From an uncultured Bacteroidales bacterium (GTDB lineage: Bacteria; Bacteroidota; Bacteroidia; Bacteroidales; UBA11471): a DNA stretch of 64,000 nucleotides. The notes under the pieces were generated by a model. The model did no database searches, had not been told where the DNA came from, and saw nothing but the letters and a program-made list of their open reading frames with translations. Shown here piece by piece: positions 63,847 through 64,000 of this stretch; position 1 is the stretch's first letter, and each line of letters begins with the position of its first letter. The DNA lies in assembly GCA_944325415.1 (NCBI GenBank), contig CALUZW010000002.1:1-64000 (forward strand). The letters are read 5' to 3'. The position numbers and the translations under genes were made by a program.

Positions 63847-64000
63847 CTTCCGTTATTTTTATTTTTTCGTGGCATATTTTCTTTCGGCACCTCTTTGAGG
63901 CGGAGCTGTTCGAGAGTGAGCGGGGTCTCGTTGCGTGTATATTCGAGAATATCTTTCAATATCTTTTCGTCGTCGACAGCCTCTTTGTTCCAAGCCGTAA
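63831..64000 (-). CDS. DUF4290-family protein, C-terminal end only
   Basis: The last 55 codons of a minus-strand gene whose start lies beyond the right edge. The product ends EYTRNETPLTLEQLRLKEVP followed by a basic tail (PRKNKNNGRKAGR). The sequence and the order DUF4290-murA-rimM are typical of Bacteroidetes. The gene ends 36 bp before the murA start, so the three genes likely form one transcript. Function unknown. Confidence 0.7.
   Translation of the reverse strand, partial: TAWNKEAVDDEKILKDILEYTRNETPLTLEQLRLKEVPKENMPRKNKNNGRKAGR

Noticed and set aside
1..64000. CRISPR arrays, insertion sequences, rRNA genes, prophage genes
   Set aside because: No spaced direct repeats, transposase-like frames, terminal inverted repeats with a transposase, rRNA segments or phage structural genes were seen on either strand.

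Overview
The window reads as a chromosomal segment of a Bacteroidales bacterium (phylum Bacteroidota). The signs are TAnnTTTG/TTTG promoters in place of sigma-70 boxes, starts without Shine-Dalgarno sequences, a type IX secretion C-terminal tail, a GldB-type lipoprotein, BspA-like leucine-rich repeats, a KDOPS-type DAHP synthase fused to chorismate mutase, and a B12-dependent ribonucleotide reductase. I cannot fix the family or genus from the sequence alone.

Layout. 1-4073 is clearly AT-rich and holds two small lipoproteins and a membrane-anchored UvrD-like helicase with an apparent nuclease-like insert; it looks like the edge of an acquired island. 4366-6076 is a LytS/LytTR two-component pair whose kinase has an apparent single-base frameshift. 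6151-26338 is a minus-strand block of 15 tightly spaced genes. From its promoter end it encodes a split transketolase, an FGGY kinase, a fucose/arabinose-type isomerase, a sugar permease, and then exported enzymes: four DUF1593 (Sde182, nucleoside-hydrolase-like) proteins, a PL10 lyase (frameshifted), two PL1 lyases, GH43, GH78 and GH105. This is a pectin-degradation and sugar-catabolism locus without a SusC/SusD pair in view. The isomerase, kinase and split transketolase match the outline of the D-apiose (apulose-4-phosphate) route, and apiose is a pectin sugar. ribB and a DeoR-type repressor follow on the plus strand.

28035-43023 is housekeeping: an RluA-type pseudouridine synthase, FabG, a TetR regulator with a visible operator, a GH77 glucanotransferase, NrdJ, a nitroreductase, DnaA, MlaD, an amidase, GldB, AroE and a DUF2582 protein. 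43123-44099 holds a small unknown protein and MscL.

44372-48594 is the aromatic amino-acid operon pheA, aminotransferase, DAHP synthase/chorismate mutase, tyrA. It is preceded by two consecutive Phe/Tyr-rich leader peptides, each followed by a terminator and a competing antiterminator arm. This tandem attenuator is the clearest unusual regulatory structure in the window.

48668-64000 holds trmN6, lon, a TonB-receptor-like barrel, prfA, pyrF, pgk, two leucine-rich repeat proteins, tRNA-Ser(GGA), rimM, murA (Asp in place of the usual active-site Cys) and the 3' end of a DUF4290 gene. Many convergent gene pairs share strong inverted-repeat terminators.
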